Assembly: GCA_964533935.1 (NCBI GenBank)
Contig: CAZHOG010000004.1
Location: forward strand, 1 to 64,000
Direction: 5' to 3'
DNA: 64,000 bases
From: RUG14121 sp964533935
Lineage (GTDB): Bacteria > Bacillota_I > Bacilli_A > RF39 > UBA660
The notes under the pieces are model-generated. The model was given only the letters and a program-made list of their open reading frames with translations. It was not told the origin of the DNA and ran no database searches. Positions 18,292 to 27,280 of the stretch are shown here, in pieces. Both the position numbers and the translations under genes were made by a program. Position 1 is the first letter of the stretch, and each line of letters opens with the position of its first letter.

Positions 18292-19299
18292 TTATTTATC
18301 ACCATGACTTTCTAAATTTTCTGTTATATAAGAAAGCAGTCCAACTACACGATCATATTCCATTCTCTTTGGACCTATAATGGCAATTGTTCCTTTTTGA
18401 CCATTAACATCATAAGTACTTTTTACTACTGTAACATTAGGATCAAAATCATTTTCATCTCCAATGTAGATGTTAACACCATTCTTTTCTTCATTTTCTT
18501 CAATATTTTTAATCATTTTATCATCTTCAAATTTGTTAGCTAATCTTTTAATTTCATTTATATTATTATATTCTGGTTGTTCAAAAATCTTTGTTTTACC
18601 GCTAAAATGAACATTAGCACTTTGCTCAACAAAATCATCAAATGCTTCATGAAAAATATTATAAACAGTTTCATATTGCTTAATTGTTTTACTTATTATT
18701 GGTTTAATATCAAACTCCAATCTTTCTGAAACTTCATTTATTGGTGTTCCCACTAACATTTTATTTATTATTTCACTTGTTTTAACTAATTCATCAATAG
18801 ATATTGATGTTGGAATACTAAATTGTCTATTTTCAACTATTCCTTTATTAGTACAAACTAGAGCAACAACTCTATTTTCTGGAAGTGGAACTATACTTAC
18901 TTGTTGTAGAAAATTGTCTGTTGAACTTTTACCTAAAACAACACTTGTATAATTGGTTATTTCACTAATTATTTCAACGCATCTATTAATAGCATCACTT
19001 AATTCTAATTCATTATTTCTAAAAATAGTTTGCAATTTCAAAACGTCTTCTCCAGTTAATTCCTTCGGTTTCATTAGATTATCAACATAATATTTATAAC
19101 CTATTTCACTAGGAATTCTTCCAGATGAAACATGACATTTTTCAATGTAACCTAGCGTTTCAAGAACAGCCATTTCATTACGAATAGTTGCACTAGAAAA
19201 TCCTAAATCTTCACAAAGTGATTTACTACCAACCGGTTTACAAGTTTTTATGTAAGATTCAACAATACTTTTTAGAAGTTCTTTTTGTCGCTCTTCCAT
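18292..19299 (-). CDS. hrcA: Heat-inducible transcription repressor HrcA
   Basis: A 335-residue repressor that binds CIRCE operators and is kept active by GroE. Visible: N-terminal winged helix (LLKSIVESYIKTCKPVGSKS then LGFSSATIRNEMAVLETLGYIEKCHVSSGRIPS), the typical HrcA signature, followed by the GAF-like and dimerisation parts. Start ATG 19299 follows AAGGTGAAAAT. It is the first gene of hrcA-grpE-dnaK-pepF-dnaJ, with two CIRCE sites in its promoter, so it is autoregulated. Confidence 0.96.
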   Translation of the reverse strand: MEERQKELLKSIVESYIKTCKPVGSKSLCEDLGFSSATIRNEMAVLETLGYIEKCHVSSGRIPSEIGYKYYVDNLMKPKELTGEDVLKLQTIFRNNELELSDAINRCVEIISEITNYTSVVLGKSSTDNFLQQVSIVPLPENRVVALVCTNKGIVENRQFSIPTSISIDELVKTSEIINKMLVGTPINEVSERLEFDIKPIISKTIKQYETVYNIFHEAFDDFVEQSANVHFSGKTKIFEQPEYNNINEIKRLANKFEDDKMIKNIEENEEKNGVNIYIGDENDFDPNVTVVKSTYDVNGQKGTIAIIGPKRMEYDRVVGLLSYITENLESHGDK

Positions 19300-19311
19300 A
19301 TTTTCACCTTC

Positions 19312-19385
19312 TTAGCACTATACATCCTTAAGTGCTAAATTAATTATATGCATTTTGTTAGCACTTGTCAACTATTAAGTGCTAA
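19312..19385 (-). promoter_or_regulatory. hrcA promoter flanked by two CIRCE operators
   Basis: CIRCE 1 at 19312-19338: TTAGCACTA-N9-AAGTGCTAA, one mismatch per arm from TTAGCACTC-N9-GAGTGCTAA. CIRCE 2 at 19358-19385: TTAGCACTT-N10-AAGTGCTAA, with one extra spacer base. On the minus strand TTGACA (19366-19371) lies inside CIRCE 2, and TATAAT (19343-19348) follows after exactly 17 bases, just before CIRCE 1. Repressor at either site would block RNA polymerase. Confidence 0.92.
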
Positions 19386-19411
19386 TTTTTATATTTTTAT
19401 TCATATCTATT

Positions 19412-19439
19412 AAAAAAAATGACTTTTTTAAGTCATTTT
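19412..19439 (-). terminator. Terminator of the first LCP gene
   Basis: AAAATGACTT / AAGTCATTTT stem followed by eight Ts on the minus strand. Confidence 0.75.
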
Positions 19440-20847
19440 ATATGAATTCTTTTAATTTTTTTTTAGCATTTTCTATACTACTATTATTTGGAATCATAAT
19501 ATAATCTTTAATATTAGATAAATGAACATAATTAATAGAATCACTTCCATTTAAACTTTGTGTTTCAAAAGAATAAATATTCCCATTATTTATAATATTT
19601 TTTATAAAATCAGTAATAAGATTTCTATCAATATTTGTATTATATAATGAAGAAATACTATCTAATATTTTATTATAATCTTTTAAACTATTTAAAGATG
19701 CTATTTTTTTAAATAATGAAATCATAATTTGTTGACAATTTTTTTGTCTTTGTCTATCTCCACCTGCAAATGCAAGTCTTTCTCGTGCAATTGTTAAAAT
19801 TTCAATGCCTGTATATTTTTTACATTTAGCAGGAACATAAAGGTGTTTACCACTATCATTATAAGTATTTAAAACTAGTGCATGAGTTGTTGTAAAGCTT
19901 TTATTAGAACAATACTCAATTCCATCAATAGTATCAACAAGTCCAACTAAACTATTGGTATTAATCTTAATATAGTAATTTATATCTATATCTAATAGTT
20001 CTTCAACTGATTTTTTACTAGTATTAATTCCCCAAACACCATGATATCCAAGGATATCTTTTTTATTCTTTCCTGAAACATTTATATAATAATCTCTGGG
20101 TATCGAAGTCAATAAAATTTTATGTGTTTTTTGATTTATGGATACAACCATATTAAAATCATAATAAACATTAGTAAAATCTGTTCCACCAATATAAATA
20201 TTTACTATATCATTATTGTTCGATTGATTATCAATATTTTCTTCTGTTATAGTTATATCAAAAGTATAAATGATTTTATAATTTTCTTTATTATATTCAC
20301 TGTTCATTTCAAAAATTAAATTATATAAACTATCTTCAATTAAAATACAATTAATGCTTTCTCCTAAGGAATCAAACATATTAAATATATCATCATATGA
20401 AATATTATTATTAAAATTGATTTTAGAAAGTGCTTTTTCTATATTAACATTATCCTTATAATAACCCAAATAATCAAGTTCATCCATAGTTTTATTTGAA
20501 TCACTTAAAGTTACAATGTGAAAAATATTAGTATATTCATTTTCACTATTATTAAATGATTTATTCAAAAAAGTATTTGTGGTATTCATATAATAAGTAA
20601 TAACAATATTTAAAATCAAAAATATTGTTATTAAAATAATACTAATAATTTTAAATACTTTTTTTGGCAATCTATAAACTGTATATATTATCAAATTTAC
20701 TAATATAATAATAATTATCATTAAAATAATATATTTAATTGGAATTATATTTAGCTTTAAAATATTAATTATTACCATTATATTAGTTATAATTAAAGAT
20801 ATAAATAAAGCAATAAAACTATTTTTTTTATTAAATATTTTATTCAT
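19438..20847 (-). CDS. LytR-CpsA-Psr (LCP) family glycopolymer transferase
   Basis: A protein of 469 residues. LCP enzymes move undecaprenyl-linked glycopolymers (teichoic acid, capsule) onto peptidoglycan outside the cell. Three predicted membrane helices occupy about the first 95 residues (SFIALFISLIITNIMVII, IIIIILVNLIIYTVY, IISIILITIFLILNIVITYYM). They are followed by an accessory domain and the LCP core: NIYIGGTD, ILLTSIPRDYYIN, VEELLDIDINYYIKIN and LTIARERLAFAGGDRQRQ, including the Arg-rich phosphate-binding motif. It is 15 bases after a close paralogue. The partner glycopolymer could be the one made by the cluster at 27.7-34 kb. Confidence 0.9.
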   Translation of the reverse strand: MNKIFNKKNSFIALFISLIITNIMVIINILKLNIIPIKYIILMIIIIILVNLIIYTVYRLPKKVFKIISIILITIFLILNIVITYYMNTTNTFLNKSFNNSENEYTNIFHIVTLSDSNKTMDELDYLGYYKDNVNIEKALSKINFNNNISYDDIFNMFDSLGESINCILIEDSLYNLIFEMNSEYNKENYKIIYTFDITITEENIDNQSNNNDIVNIYIGGTDFTNVYYDFNMVVSINQKTHKILLTSIPRDYYINVSGKNKKDILGYHGVWGINTSKKSVEELLDIDINYYIKINTNSLVGLVDTIDGIEYCSNKSFTTTHALVLNTYNDSGKHLYVPAKCKKYTGIEILTIARERLAFAGGDRQRQKNCQQIMISLFKKIASLNSLKDYNKILDSISSLYNTNIDRNLITDFIKNIINNGNIYSFETQSLNGSDSINYVHLSNIKDYIMIPNNSSIENAKKKLKEFI

Positions 20848-20861
20848 ATAAGCCTCTTATA

Positions 20862-22301
20862 TTATTCAGCAAATACTGAATCAATATTTGTTTTAGCTTC
20901 TTCAACAGTATTTTCATCTGGAATCATTACATATAATTTTTGACTTCCATAACTATACGTATATTGTGAAGAATCACTTCCATTTAAAGAATATGTTTCA
21001 ACTGTCCATTTACTTGGATCATCAATTTGCATTTTAATCAAAGAATATATTTCTTCTTGATTTAAACTTGTTTGAAAGCTCCCATCTAAAGCATTTAAAA
21101 TATCACTATAATTAGTTATTATTTTTGAACTAGTAGTAGCTTTATTAATTATTGCTTTAATTACTTCTTGTTGGTTCTCGCCACGATGTCTATCGCCACT
21201 TTCATATGCATGTCTTTCTCGTGCAAATGCTAAAGCACATTTTCCATCTACAGTTTGATAACCAGTTTTATATTTACATTCTTTTGAAGTATATGGAGTA
21301 AAACTTTTATCTGAATAAATTTCTATGCCACCCAATTCATCTACAACATCAATTAATGTATTAAAATTAACTCTTAAATAGTAATTAATATCTGTATCAA
21401 GTAAATCTTCAATAGTTTTAACTGACATATTTATTCCATAAACACCAGCATGAGTTAATTTATCTTTATAACCAGTAGTTCCATGTAATTGTACATAATA
21501 ATCTCTTGGAATAGAAGTTAATAGAATTTTTTTAGTCTGAGGATTAATAGTCATTACAATATTTACATCACTTCTAGATTTAGTAGTAATTTTACCATAT
21601 GTATCAATACCACTAATATAAACATTAAATGCTTCTTTCGTAACTTTGGCATCTTTAGTAATGTCTTCTAATACAGATTCGATTGAAATTGTATAAATTA
21701 TTTTTGTTTCTTCAGAAAAATTTTCTATATTATCACAAAGTAAATTATAATTTGCATCACTTATTAAAATATTATTATTATTTTCAATCAAATTATTTCC
21801 TAATGTTAGTATATCTTCTTCATCATTGAAATTAGCTCTAACCTTACTATTTAATTTACTTTTTACTTCATTATAATTTGATTCATTTTTCAATATAAAA
21901 ACATCTTTGTTCTTTATATCAACAATTTTATTATATTTACTACTTTTATTAACAAGTACATAATAATTTGCTATCTCTGTTTTATTAGTACTGATTTTTG
22001 TAACAAAATTCATAGTTTCAGCAAGCTTTATTGAAGCAAATACCATCATTCCAATTGCCAAAATGCTTATAACATTTAAAAATATTATTAAAATCTTCTT
22101 TTTTGAAAATTTTAAATCAACTAAAATAAATATTGCTATTATTAAAGCAATTATAATTGCAAATTCAATAACATATTTAATTGGCAAAACATTTATTTTA
22201 AATACAAGATAAAATAAAAATATTGCACTCATTATTAAAATAAATTTAATAAATAAACTTATATGTTTTAAAGTAAATATTTTCTGCATTTTTTCTTTCA
22301 C
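20862..22301 (-). CDS. LytR-CpsA-Psr (LCP) family glycopolymer transferase, second copy
   Basis: About 479 residues, paralogous to the next gene (NVYISGIDTYG, ILLTSIPRDYYVQLHG, DTDINYYLRVNFNTLIDVVDELGG, FARERHAYESGDRHRGENQQ). It again has three membrane helices, then an accessory domain, then the LCP core. I place the start at GTG 22301 because GAGGAG lies 7 bases before it and because a promoter (TTTACA-16-TATAAT, 22327-22354) lies inside the longer frame that begins at ATG 22349. ATG 22316 is the alternative. The two genes form one operon ending at 19412. Confidence 0.88.
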   Translation of the reverse strand: MKEKMQKIFTLKHISLFIKFILIMSAIFLFYLVFKINVLPIKYVIEFAIIIALIIAIFILVDLKFSKKKILIIFLNVISILAIGMMVFASIKLAETMNFVTKISTNKTEIANYYVLVNKSSKYNKIVDIKNKDVFILKNESNYNEVKSKLNSKVRANFNDEEDILTLGNNLIENNNNILISDANYNLLCDNIENFSEETKIIYTISIESVLEDITKDAKVTKEAFNVYISGIDTYGKITTKSRSDVNIVMTINPQTKKILLTSIPRDYYVQLHGTTGYKDKLTHAGVYGINMSVKTIEDLLDTDINYYLRVNFNTLIDVVDELGGIEIYSDKSFTPYTSKECKYKTGYQTVDGKCALAFARERHAYESGDRHRGENQQEVIKAIINKATTSSKIITNYSDILNALDGSFQTSLNQEEIYSLIKMQIDDPSKWTVETYSLNGSDSSQYTYSYGSQKLYVMIPDENTVEEAKTNIDSVFAE

Positions 22302-22326
22302 GGAAACACTCCTCATTTCTCCAGTT

Positions 22327-22354
22327 ATTATAACACTTTTTAATATCATGTAAA
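22327..22354 (-). promoter_or_regulatory. Promoter of the LCP operon
   Basis: Minus strand TTTACA (22349-22354), 16-base spacer, TATAAT (22327-22332). This argues for a start codon downstream of 22320. Confidence 0.55.
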
Positions 22355-22383
22355 TTTATTTTACATTGTTTTACATTTTATTA

Positions 22384-22418
22384 ACAAAAAAGATAATATG
22401 TATTCCATATTATCTTTT
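22384..22418 (-). terminator. nrdD-nrdG-dut operon terminator
   Basis: AAAAGATAATATG / CATATTATCTTTT stem with TTTTTTG on the minus strand. Confidence 0.75.
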
Positions 22419-22423
22419 GTTTA

Positions 22424-22870
22424 TTATTTAGTTCCAGTAGAACCAAATCCACCTTCTCCTCTATCTGTATCTTCTAAGTCTTCAACTTCGTTAAATATAG
22501 CTGTTAAATAAGGAGTAATAACTAATTGTGCTATTCTTTCATTTGGTTCAATAGTTTTTTCTTCATTTGAATGATTATGTAATGCAACCATCACTTCTCC
22601 ACGATAATCTGCATCAACTACACCAACTTTATTAGCTGGTGCTAATCCTTTTTTAGAAGCTAGTCCACTTCTTGCATAGATTAACCCTGCATAACCAACT
22701 GGTATTTCTAATCCAATACCAGTTTTTATTAATTTAGTTTCTCCTGGATTTATAGTAATAGTATCATCTATACAAGCATATAAATCAGCACCAGCAGCAT
22801 ATTCACTACCATATGTTGGAATAATTGCTTTTTCACTAAATTTTTTTATATTAATATTCTCTTTAAGCAT
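22424..22870 (-). CDS. dut: Deoxyuridine 5'-triphosphate nucleotidohydrolase (dUTPase)
   Basis: 148 residues, the usual size of the trimeric dUTPase (EC 3.6.1.23), which hydrolyses dUTP to dUMP and keeps uracil out of DNA. The five family motifs are present: AGADLYACID, RSGLASKKGL, GVVDADYRGEV, ERIAQLVITPY, and the C-terminal RGEGGFGSTG. It overlaps the nrdG stop, forming a deoxynucleotide supply operon with nrdD and nrdG. Confidence 0.96.
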   Translation of the reverse strand: MLKENINIKKFSEKAIIPTYGSEYAAGADLYACIDDTITINPGETKLIKTGIGLEIPVGYAGLIYARSGLASKKGLAPANKVGVVDADYRGEVMVALHNHSNEEKTIEPNERIAQLVITPYLTAIFNEVEDLEDTDRGEGGFGSTGTK

Positions 22871-23354
22871 ATAATACTGCCTCTTTCTTTTTTAAACTTT
22901 TCTTCACATCAATAACTCTTTGATTAGAAGAACCCTTCCATTTTAAAGTTGGATCATGAAGTTCATCTTTATAAGTTCCATCAACTAAAACATCTAAATA
23001 ATTTAATACTTCTTTATCTTTTAAATCTTTATCAAATAAGAAACCACTCCATGCCCAAATAGTTTTATTTGGAAATCTTTCTTTAAAAGCTTTAGCTAAT
23101 TTTGTAGTTCCTTCAATATTTTTTGGATGCATTGGTTCACCACCTAATATAGATAAACCAACAATGTAATCTTTATCGCAAAGTTCTAATACTTTATTAA
23201 TAGTTTCATCAGTAAATTCTTTTCCACCATTAAAATCATGTGTTTCAGGATTAAAACAATTTTTACAGTTAAATACACAACCTTGCATAAATATAGATAC
23301 TCTAACACCTTCACCGTTAGAGATATCCATTTTACGAATTTTATTATATTTCAT
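22863..23354 (-). CDS. nrdG: Anaerobic ribonucleoside-triphosphate reductase activating protein
   Basis: A 163-residue radical SAM activase that generates the glycyl radical on NrdD under anaerobic conditions. The N-terminal GEGVRVSIFMQGCVFNCKNCFNP carries the cluster cysteines in the order typical of NrdG; LSILGGEPM and WAWSGFLFD are also family-typical. It lies 2 bases after nrdD. Confidence 0.95.
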   Translation of the reverse strand: MKYNKIRKMDISNGEGVRVSIFMQGCVFNCKNCFNPETHDFNGGKEFTDETINKVLELCDKDYIVGLSILGGEPMHPKNIEGTTKLAKAFKERFPNKTIWAWSGFLFDKDLKDKEVLNYLDVLVDGTYKDELHDPTLKWKGSSNQRVIDVKKSLKKKEAVLYA

Positions 23355-23356
23355 TT

Positions 23357-25525
23357 TTAAGCAACTTCTTCCTCAGCATCTTTGTTATCAATATGTAAGA
23401 CTCTTTCTTTTATTTCTTGAGTTCTTCCTTTATTCCAAAAATTTGTACCAATATAGCCACAAGTTCTTCTTGCAACGTTTAATTTATCGTGATCTTTATT
23501 ACCACAATTAGGGCAATACCAATTTAAATCATCGTCAATTAATATTTCACCAGTGTAACCACATTCTTGGCAATAATCTGATTTAGTATTTAATTCGGCA
23601 TACATAATATTGTTATAAATGTATTTAATAATTTCCATTACTGCATCTAAATTATGAGTTAAGTTTGGAGTTTCAACATAAGATATTGCACCTCCTGGAC
23701 TTAATTTTTGAAATTGACTTTCAAGTTTTAATTTAGTGAATGCATCTATTTCTTCAAATACAGGTACATGATAAGAATTAGTTATATAATCTCTATCCGT
23801 AATTCCTTTAATTTTACCAAAACGTTCTCTTAAACATTTTGAAAATTTATAAGTTGTTGATTCAATTGGTGTACCATAAACACTATAATCAATATCTTCT
23901 TGTTCTTTCCATTCATTACATTTATCATTTAATTTTTGCATAACTTGCATTGCAAATTCAAAACCTTTACCATTATCTGTGTGAGAATGTCCAGTCATAT
24001 ATTTAACACATTCATATAAACCTGCATATCCTAAAGAAATTGTTGAATATCCATGATGTAATAATTCATGAATACTTTCACCTTTCTTAAGTCTTGCTAA
24101 AGCACCATGTTGCCATAATATTGGAGCAACATCACTTGTTACATTACTTAATCTTTTATGTCTTATTTGAAGAGCTCTATGGCATAAATCTAATCTTTCA
24201 TCCATAATTTTCCAAAACTCATCAATATCTTTATCACTAGTTAAAGCTGCATCTACTAAATTTAGTGTTACAACTCCTTGATTGAATCTACCATAATATT
24301 TTGGTTTTCCATTTTCATCAACATAAGTAGTTAAGAAAGATCTACATCCCATACATGGATAGCAATTTCCATTACCATTTTTATCTACTTTAAGTTCTTT
24401 CATTATTTTTTCTGAAATATAATCTGGAACCATACGTTTTGCAGTACATTCAGCAGCTAATTTTGTTAAATAATAGTATTTACCTTTTTCATTAATATTA
24501 TCTTCTTCAAGAACATATAAAAGTTTTGGAAATGCTGGAGTAATCCATACTCCTTTTTCATTTTGCATACCTTGAATACGTTGTTTTAACATTTCTTCAA
24601 TAATCATAGCAAGTTCTTCTTTATATTCTTCTGTTTCTCCTAAATACATGCATACACTTAAAAATGGTGATTGTCCATTAGTAGTAGTCATTGAATTAAT
24701 TTGATATTGGAAAGTTTGAACACCATCTGTTATTTCCTTTGCTAAATCCTCTTTAGCATATTTTTCACATTGTTCCTTTGTAAACTTTCTATTTTTATAT
24801 CTTTTTAAATAAGAATTATAACTATCTCTAACAAATGGTGCAAGATGAGTCATTGTAATTGTTGCTCCACCATATTGACTTGAAGATACAGCTGTAATTA
24901 ATTGTGTAGCAATAGTCATTGCTGTTAAGAATCTGTGAGGTTTATTAATTAAAACACCATTAATAGTTGTTCCATTTTCTAACATATCTTCTAGATTTAT
25001 CAAGTCACAATTATGAAGTGCGTTTTGTGCAAAATAGTCTGCATCATGGAAATGGATTATTCCATCATCATGTGCTTGAACAATATCTTCTGGTAATAAA
25101 AAACGTCTTGTAATATCTGTACTAGTTATACCAGCTAAATAATCTCTTTGAGTAGTTACTATAGTTGCATTTTTATTAGAATTTTCTGTATTCCAATATT
25201 CATTTTCGCCATTAATCAATTCTTTGATTGATTGATCTGTAGTATTGCTTTGTCTTACAAGTTCCCTTGTATATCTATATGTAATATATTCTTTTGCTAA
25301 TGCATATTTCCCAATAGTCATTAACTTCATTTCAATAATGTCTTGAATATCTTCAACAAGAATTCTTTTCTTGCCAAGTCTTTCAATATATTTAATTATA
25401 TTTTTTATTTGAGTTTCAGAAGCTCTCTCTTCTTCTTCAACTTCTAAATTAGCCTTTGAAATAGCTTTTTCAATCTTTTCTGGACAGTAATCTACCATGT
25501 GTCCATCACGTTTAATTATTTTCAT
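23357..25525 (-). CDS. nrdD: Anaerobic (class III) ribonucleoside-triphosphate reductase
   Basis: A 722-residue glycyl radical enzyme that reduces NTPs to dNTPs without oxygen. Domains: N-terminal ATP-cone (MKIIKRDGHMVDYCPEKIEK ... ALAKEYITYRYTRE), the reductase core, a C-terminal zinc site (CQECGYTG ... CPNCGNKD) and the glycyl radical loop RRTCGYIG near residue 696. Its presence implies an anaerobe. The promoter region (25540-25600) contains a 16-base perfect palindrome shared with the divergent Crp/Fnr gene. Confidence 0.97.
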   Translation of the reverse strand: MKIIKRDGHMVDYCPEKIEKAISKANLEVEEEERASETQIKNIIKYIERLGKKRILVEDIQDIIEMKLMTIGKYALAKEYITYRYTRELVRQSNTTDQSIKELINGENEYWNTENSNKNATIVTTQRDYLAGITSTDITRRFLLPEDIVQAHDDGIIHFHDADYFAQNALHNCDLINLEDMLENGTTINGVLINKPHRFLTAMTIATQLITAVSSSQYGGATITMTHLAPFVRDSYNSYLKRYKNRKFTKEQCEKYAKEDLAKEITDGVQTFQYQINSMTTTNGQSPFLSVCMYLGETEEYKEELAMIIEEMLKQRIQGMQNEKGVWITPAFPKLLYVLEEDNINEKGKYYYLTKLAAECTAKRMVPDYISEKIMKELKVDKNGNGNCYPCMGCRSFLTTYVDENGKPKYYGRFNQGVVTLNLVDAALTSDKDIDEFWKIMDERLDLCHRALQIRHKRLSNVTSDVAPILWQHGALARLKKGESIHELLHHGYSTISLGYAGLYECVKYMTGHSHTDNGKGFEFAMQVMQKLNDKCNEWKEQEDIDYSVYGTPIESTTYKFSKCLRERFGKIKGITDRDYITNSYHVPVFEEIDAFTKLKLESQFQKLSPGGAISYVETPNLTHNLDAVMEIIKYIYNNIMYAELNTKSDYCQECGYTGEILIDDDLNWYCPNCGNKDHDKLNVARRTCGYIGTNFWNKGRTQEIKERVLHIDNKDAEEEVA

Positions 25526-25581
25526 TTTTTACCTCTTCTCTACCTTACAAAAAAATTGTAACATAGGTTCAAAAAAAGCAA

Positions 25582-25597
25582 TGTTGCAATTGCAACA
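25582..25597. promoter_or_regulatory. 16-bp palindromic operator between nrdD and the Crp/Fnr gene
   Basis: TGTTGCAATTGCAACA is a perfect palindrome. Its right half supplies the -35 (TTGCAA, 25591-25596) of a TTGCAA-17-TAATAT promoter for the regulator. Toward nrdD a candidate TACAAT -10 sits near 25558, close to TTACAA-N5-TTGTAA (25545-25561). The dyad is the natural candidate site for the adjacent Crp/Fnr protein, for autoregulation and control of nrdD. Inferred, not demonstrated. Confidence 0.55.
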
Positions 25598-25637
25598 ATA
25601 AAGAAAAAATGATAATATTAATGAAAGAAGGTGTAAA

Positions 25638-26264
25638 ATGAATAACTTATTTGACAAAATAAATGCCAATGAAAAGGACGAAATATTACGTCAACTTGAG
25701 ACACATTACTTTACATTTAAAAAGAATAATTCCGTACTTTCAGCTCTTATGGATGAAAATATAATTTGTGTCGTTGAAAATGGCTATTTACAACTTATTA
25801 GGACTGATTATAATGGAAATACTACTATTATTGAAGAGTTAGAAGAAAACTCTGTATTTGGATCAACAATCTCTTCTATTAAAGGTAATGACTATGACAT
25901 TATTTCTAAAGAAGATTCTACAATATTAGTCATTGAATATAATCATATTTTAAATAACAATAATAATGCTTCTTATTACAATCAGTTTTTAAAAAACCTT
26001 TTATCAATTACCACTAATAAAATAAGTGATCGTAATGAACGAATAGAAATACTAACCAAAAAAACAATTAGAAATAAATTACTTGAATATTTTAATATCA
26101 TATCTAAAAAAAATGGTTCAAAGCATATTTACTTACCATATAATTTTAGTGATCTAGCTAACTTCTTAGCAATTGATAGATGTGCAATGACTCGCGAAAT
26201 GAGTCATTTAAAAGAAGAAGGTTTTATTGAAGTAAAAGGAAAAAGAATAACTTTACTTTATTAA
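25638..26264 (+). CDS. Crp/Fnr-family transcriptional regulator
   Basis: A protein of 208 residues. An N-terminal cyclic-nucleotide-binding-like beta barrel (VENGYLQLIRTDYNGNTTII then EENSVFGSTISS) is followed by a long dimerisation helix and a C-terminal winged helix (YNFSDLANFLAIDRCAMTREMSHLKEEGFIEVKGKRITL). No N-terminal cysteine cluster like that of FNR is seen, so an iron-sulfur sensor is unlikely; the signal is unknown. Start ATG 25638 with AGAAGGTG upstream. It is divergent from nrdD across a palindromic operator, which suggests local control of anaerobic deoxynucleotide synthesis. Confidence 0.85.
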   Translation: MNNLFDKINANEKDEILRQLETHYFTFKKNNSVLSALMDENIICVVENGYLQLIRTDYNGNTTIIEELEENSVFGSTISSIKGNDYDIISKEDSTILVIEYNHILNNNNNASYYNQFLKNLLSITTNKISDRNERIEILTKKTIRNKLLEYFNIISKKNGSKHIYLPYNFSDLANFLAIDRCAMTREMSHLKEEGFIEVKGKRITLLY

Positions 26265-26287
26265 AAAAAGCATCTAAGATGCTTTTA
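26263..26287. terminator. Bidirectional terminator between the Crp/Fnr and SDR genes
   Basis: AAAAGCATCT / AGATGCTTTT inverted repeat with T-runs on both strands. Confidence 0.75.
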
Positions 26288-27205
26288 TTCCATTACTTGG
26301 CCACCATTATTATGAATTACTTGCCCTGTAACATAACTTGAATCATCGGATGCTAAAAATACAAATGTTGGTGCTAGTTTATATGGCATTGCTGCCCTTT
26401 TCATCGCTGCATCAGCACCAAGAGAAGGAATTTTTTCTTTTACCCAACAAGCAGGTTGCAATGGTGTCCAAAAATATCCAGGGGCTATTGCATTAACTCT
26501 TATTTTTTTTGTAGCCAAATTTCTAGCTAATGATCTTGTAAATCCAACTATTCCACCCTTAGTAGTTACATAATCAATTAATTGTGGTTCTCCATAAAAG
26601 GTTGTGACTGAAGAAAGATTTATAATTGATGCTCCTTCTTTCAAATAAGGTAGAGCTTTTTTGGTTAAATAAAACATTCCATATAAATTTACTTTCATTG
26701 TGTAATCAAATTGTTCATCACTAATGTCCTCTAAAGAATCTGCTTGATATTGAACTCCTGCATTATTAATTAAAATATCTATTTTGCCAAAATATTCTAT
26801 CGTTTTATCTACTATAAATTGGCAGAAGTCTTTATTAGTAATATCTCCTTTTAATAAAAGACACTTTCCACCTAGTGATTCTATATATTCTTTTGTTTCA
26901 TAAGCATCTTTATCTTCATTTAAATATGGTATAACTACCTTGCATCCTTCTTTCACAAAGAAAATAGCTGCGGACTTTCCAAGTCCACTATCTCCACCTG
27001 TAATTATTGCAACTTTATCTAATAATTTATTACTCCCTTTATACTTAGGATTGTCGAATATTGGTTTTGGGTTCATTTTATATTCCATTCCAGGTTGTTC
27101 ATTTTGAGATTGTTCTGGTGCAATAATATTATATTTTGTACATTTTAATCCAAAATTAGAATAATACTTATAATAATCATTTCCAAATTTATAATCAAAA
27201 TCCAT
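26285..27205 (-). CDS. Short-chain dehydrogenase/reductase (SDR), general-stress type
   Basis: About 306 residues. Classical SDR features: TGGDSGLGKSAA cofactor motif, NNAGVQYQ, catalytic Ser in NLSSVT, and YVTTK (YxxxK). The N-terminal extension and the C-terminal FVFLASDDSSYVTGQVIHNNGG resemble the YhdF/YhxC/YghA subgroup of NAD(P)-dependent oxidoreductases. Substrate not predictable. The start is ATG 27205, after TAGGAGG; the longer frame lacks a ribosome site. It is monocistronic and separated from the polysaccharide cluster by a terminator. Confidence 0.88.
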   Translation of the reverse strand: MDFDYKFGNDYYKYYSNFGLKCTKYNIIAPEQSQNEQPGMEYKMNPKPIFDNPKYKGSNKLLDKVAIITGGDSGLGKSAAIFFVKEGCKVVIPYLNEDKDAYETKEYIESLGGKCLLLKGDITNKDFCQFIVDKTIEYFGKIDILINNAGVQYQADSLEDISDEQFDYTMKVNLYGMFYLTKKALPYLKEGASIINLSSVTTFYGEPQLIDYVTTKGGIVGFTRSLARNLATKKIRVNAIAPGYFWTPLQPACWVKEKIPSLGADAAMKRAAMPYKLAPTFVFLASDDSSYVTGQVIHNNGGQVME

Positions 27206-27250
27206 GTTTATACCTCCTAAAAATATTATATGTTTACCCACATATTAAGT

Positions 27251-27280
27251 TAAAAAAATAAAGAATCACTTCTTTATTTT
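27251..27280 (-). terminator. Terminator of the polysaccharide cluster
   Basis: AAAATAAAGAA / TTCTTTATTTT stem with T-run, overlapping the VanZ-like stop. Confidence 0.7.

Noticed and set aside
20862..22349. LCP start at ATG 22349
   Set aside because: The -10 box lies inside this extension and no ribosome site precedes it; GTG 22301 has GAGGAG.
22349..22424. Riboswitch or T-box upstream of the LCP operon
   Set aside because: The gap is short and filled by the promoter and the dut terminator; no T-box or known aptamer core is visible here or in the other leaders.
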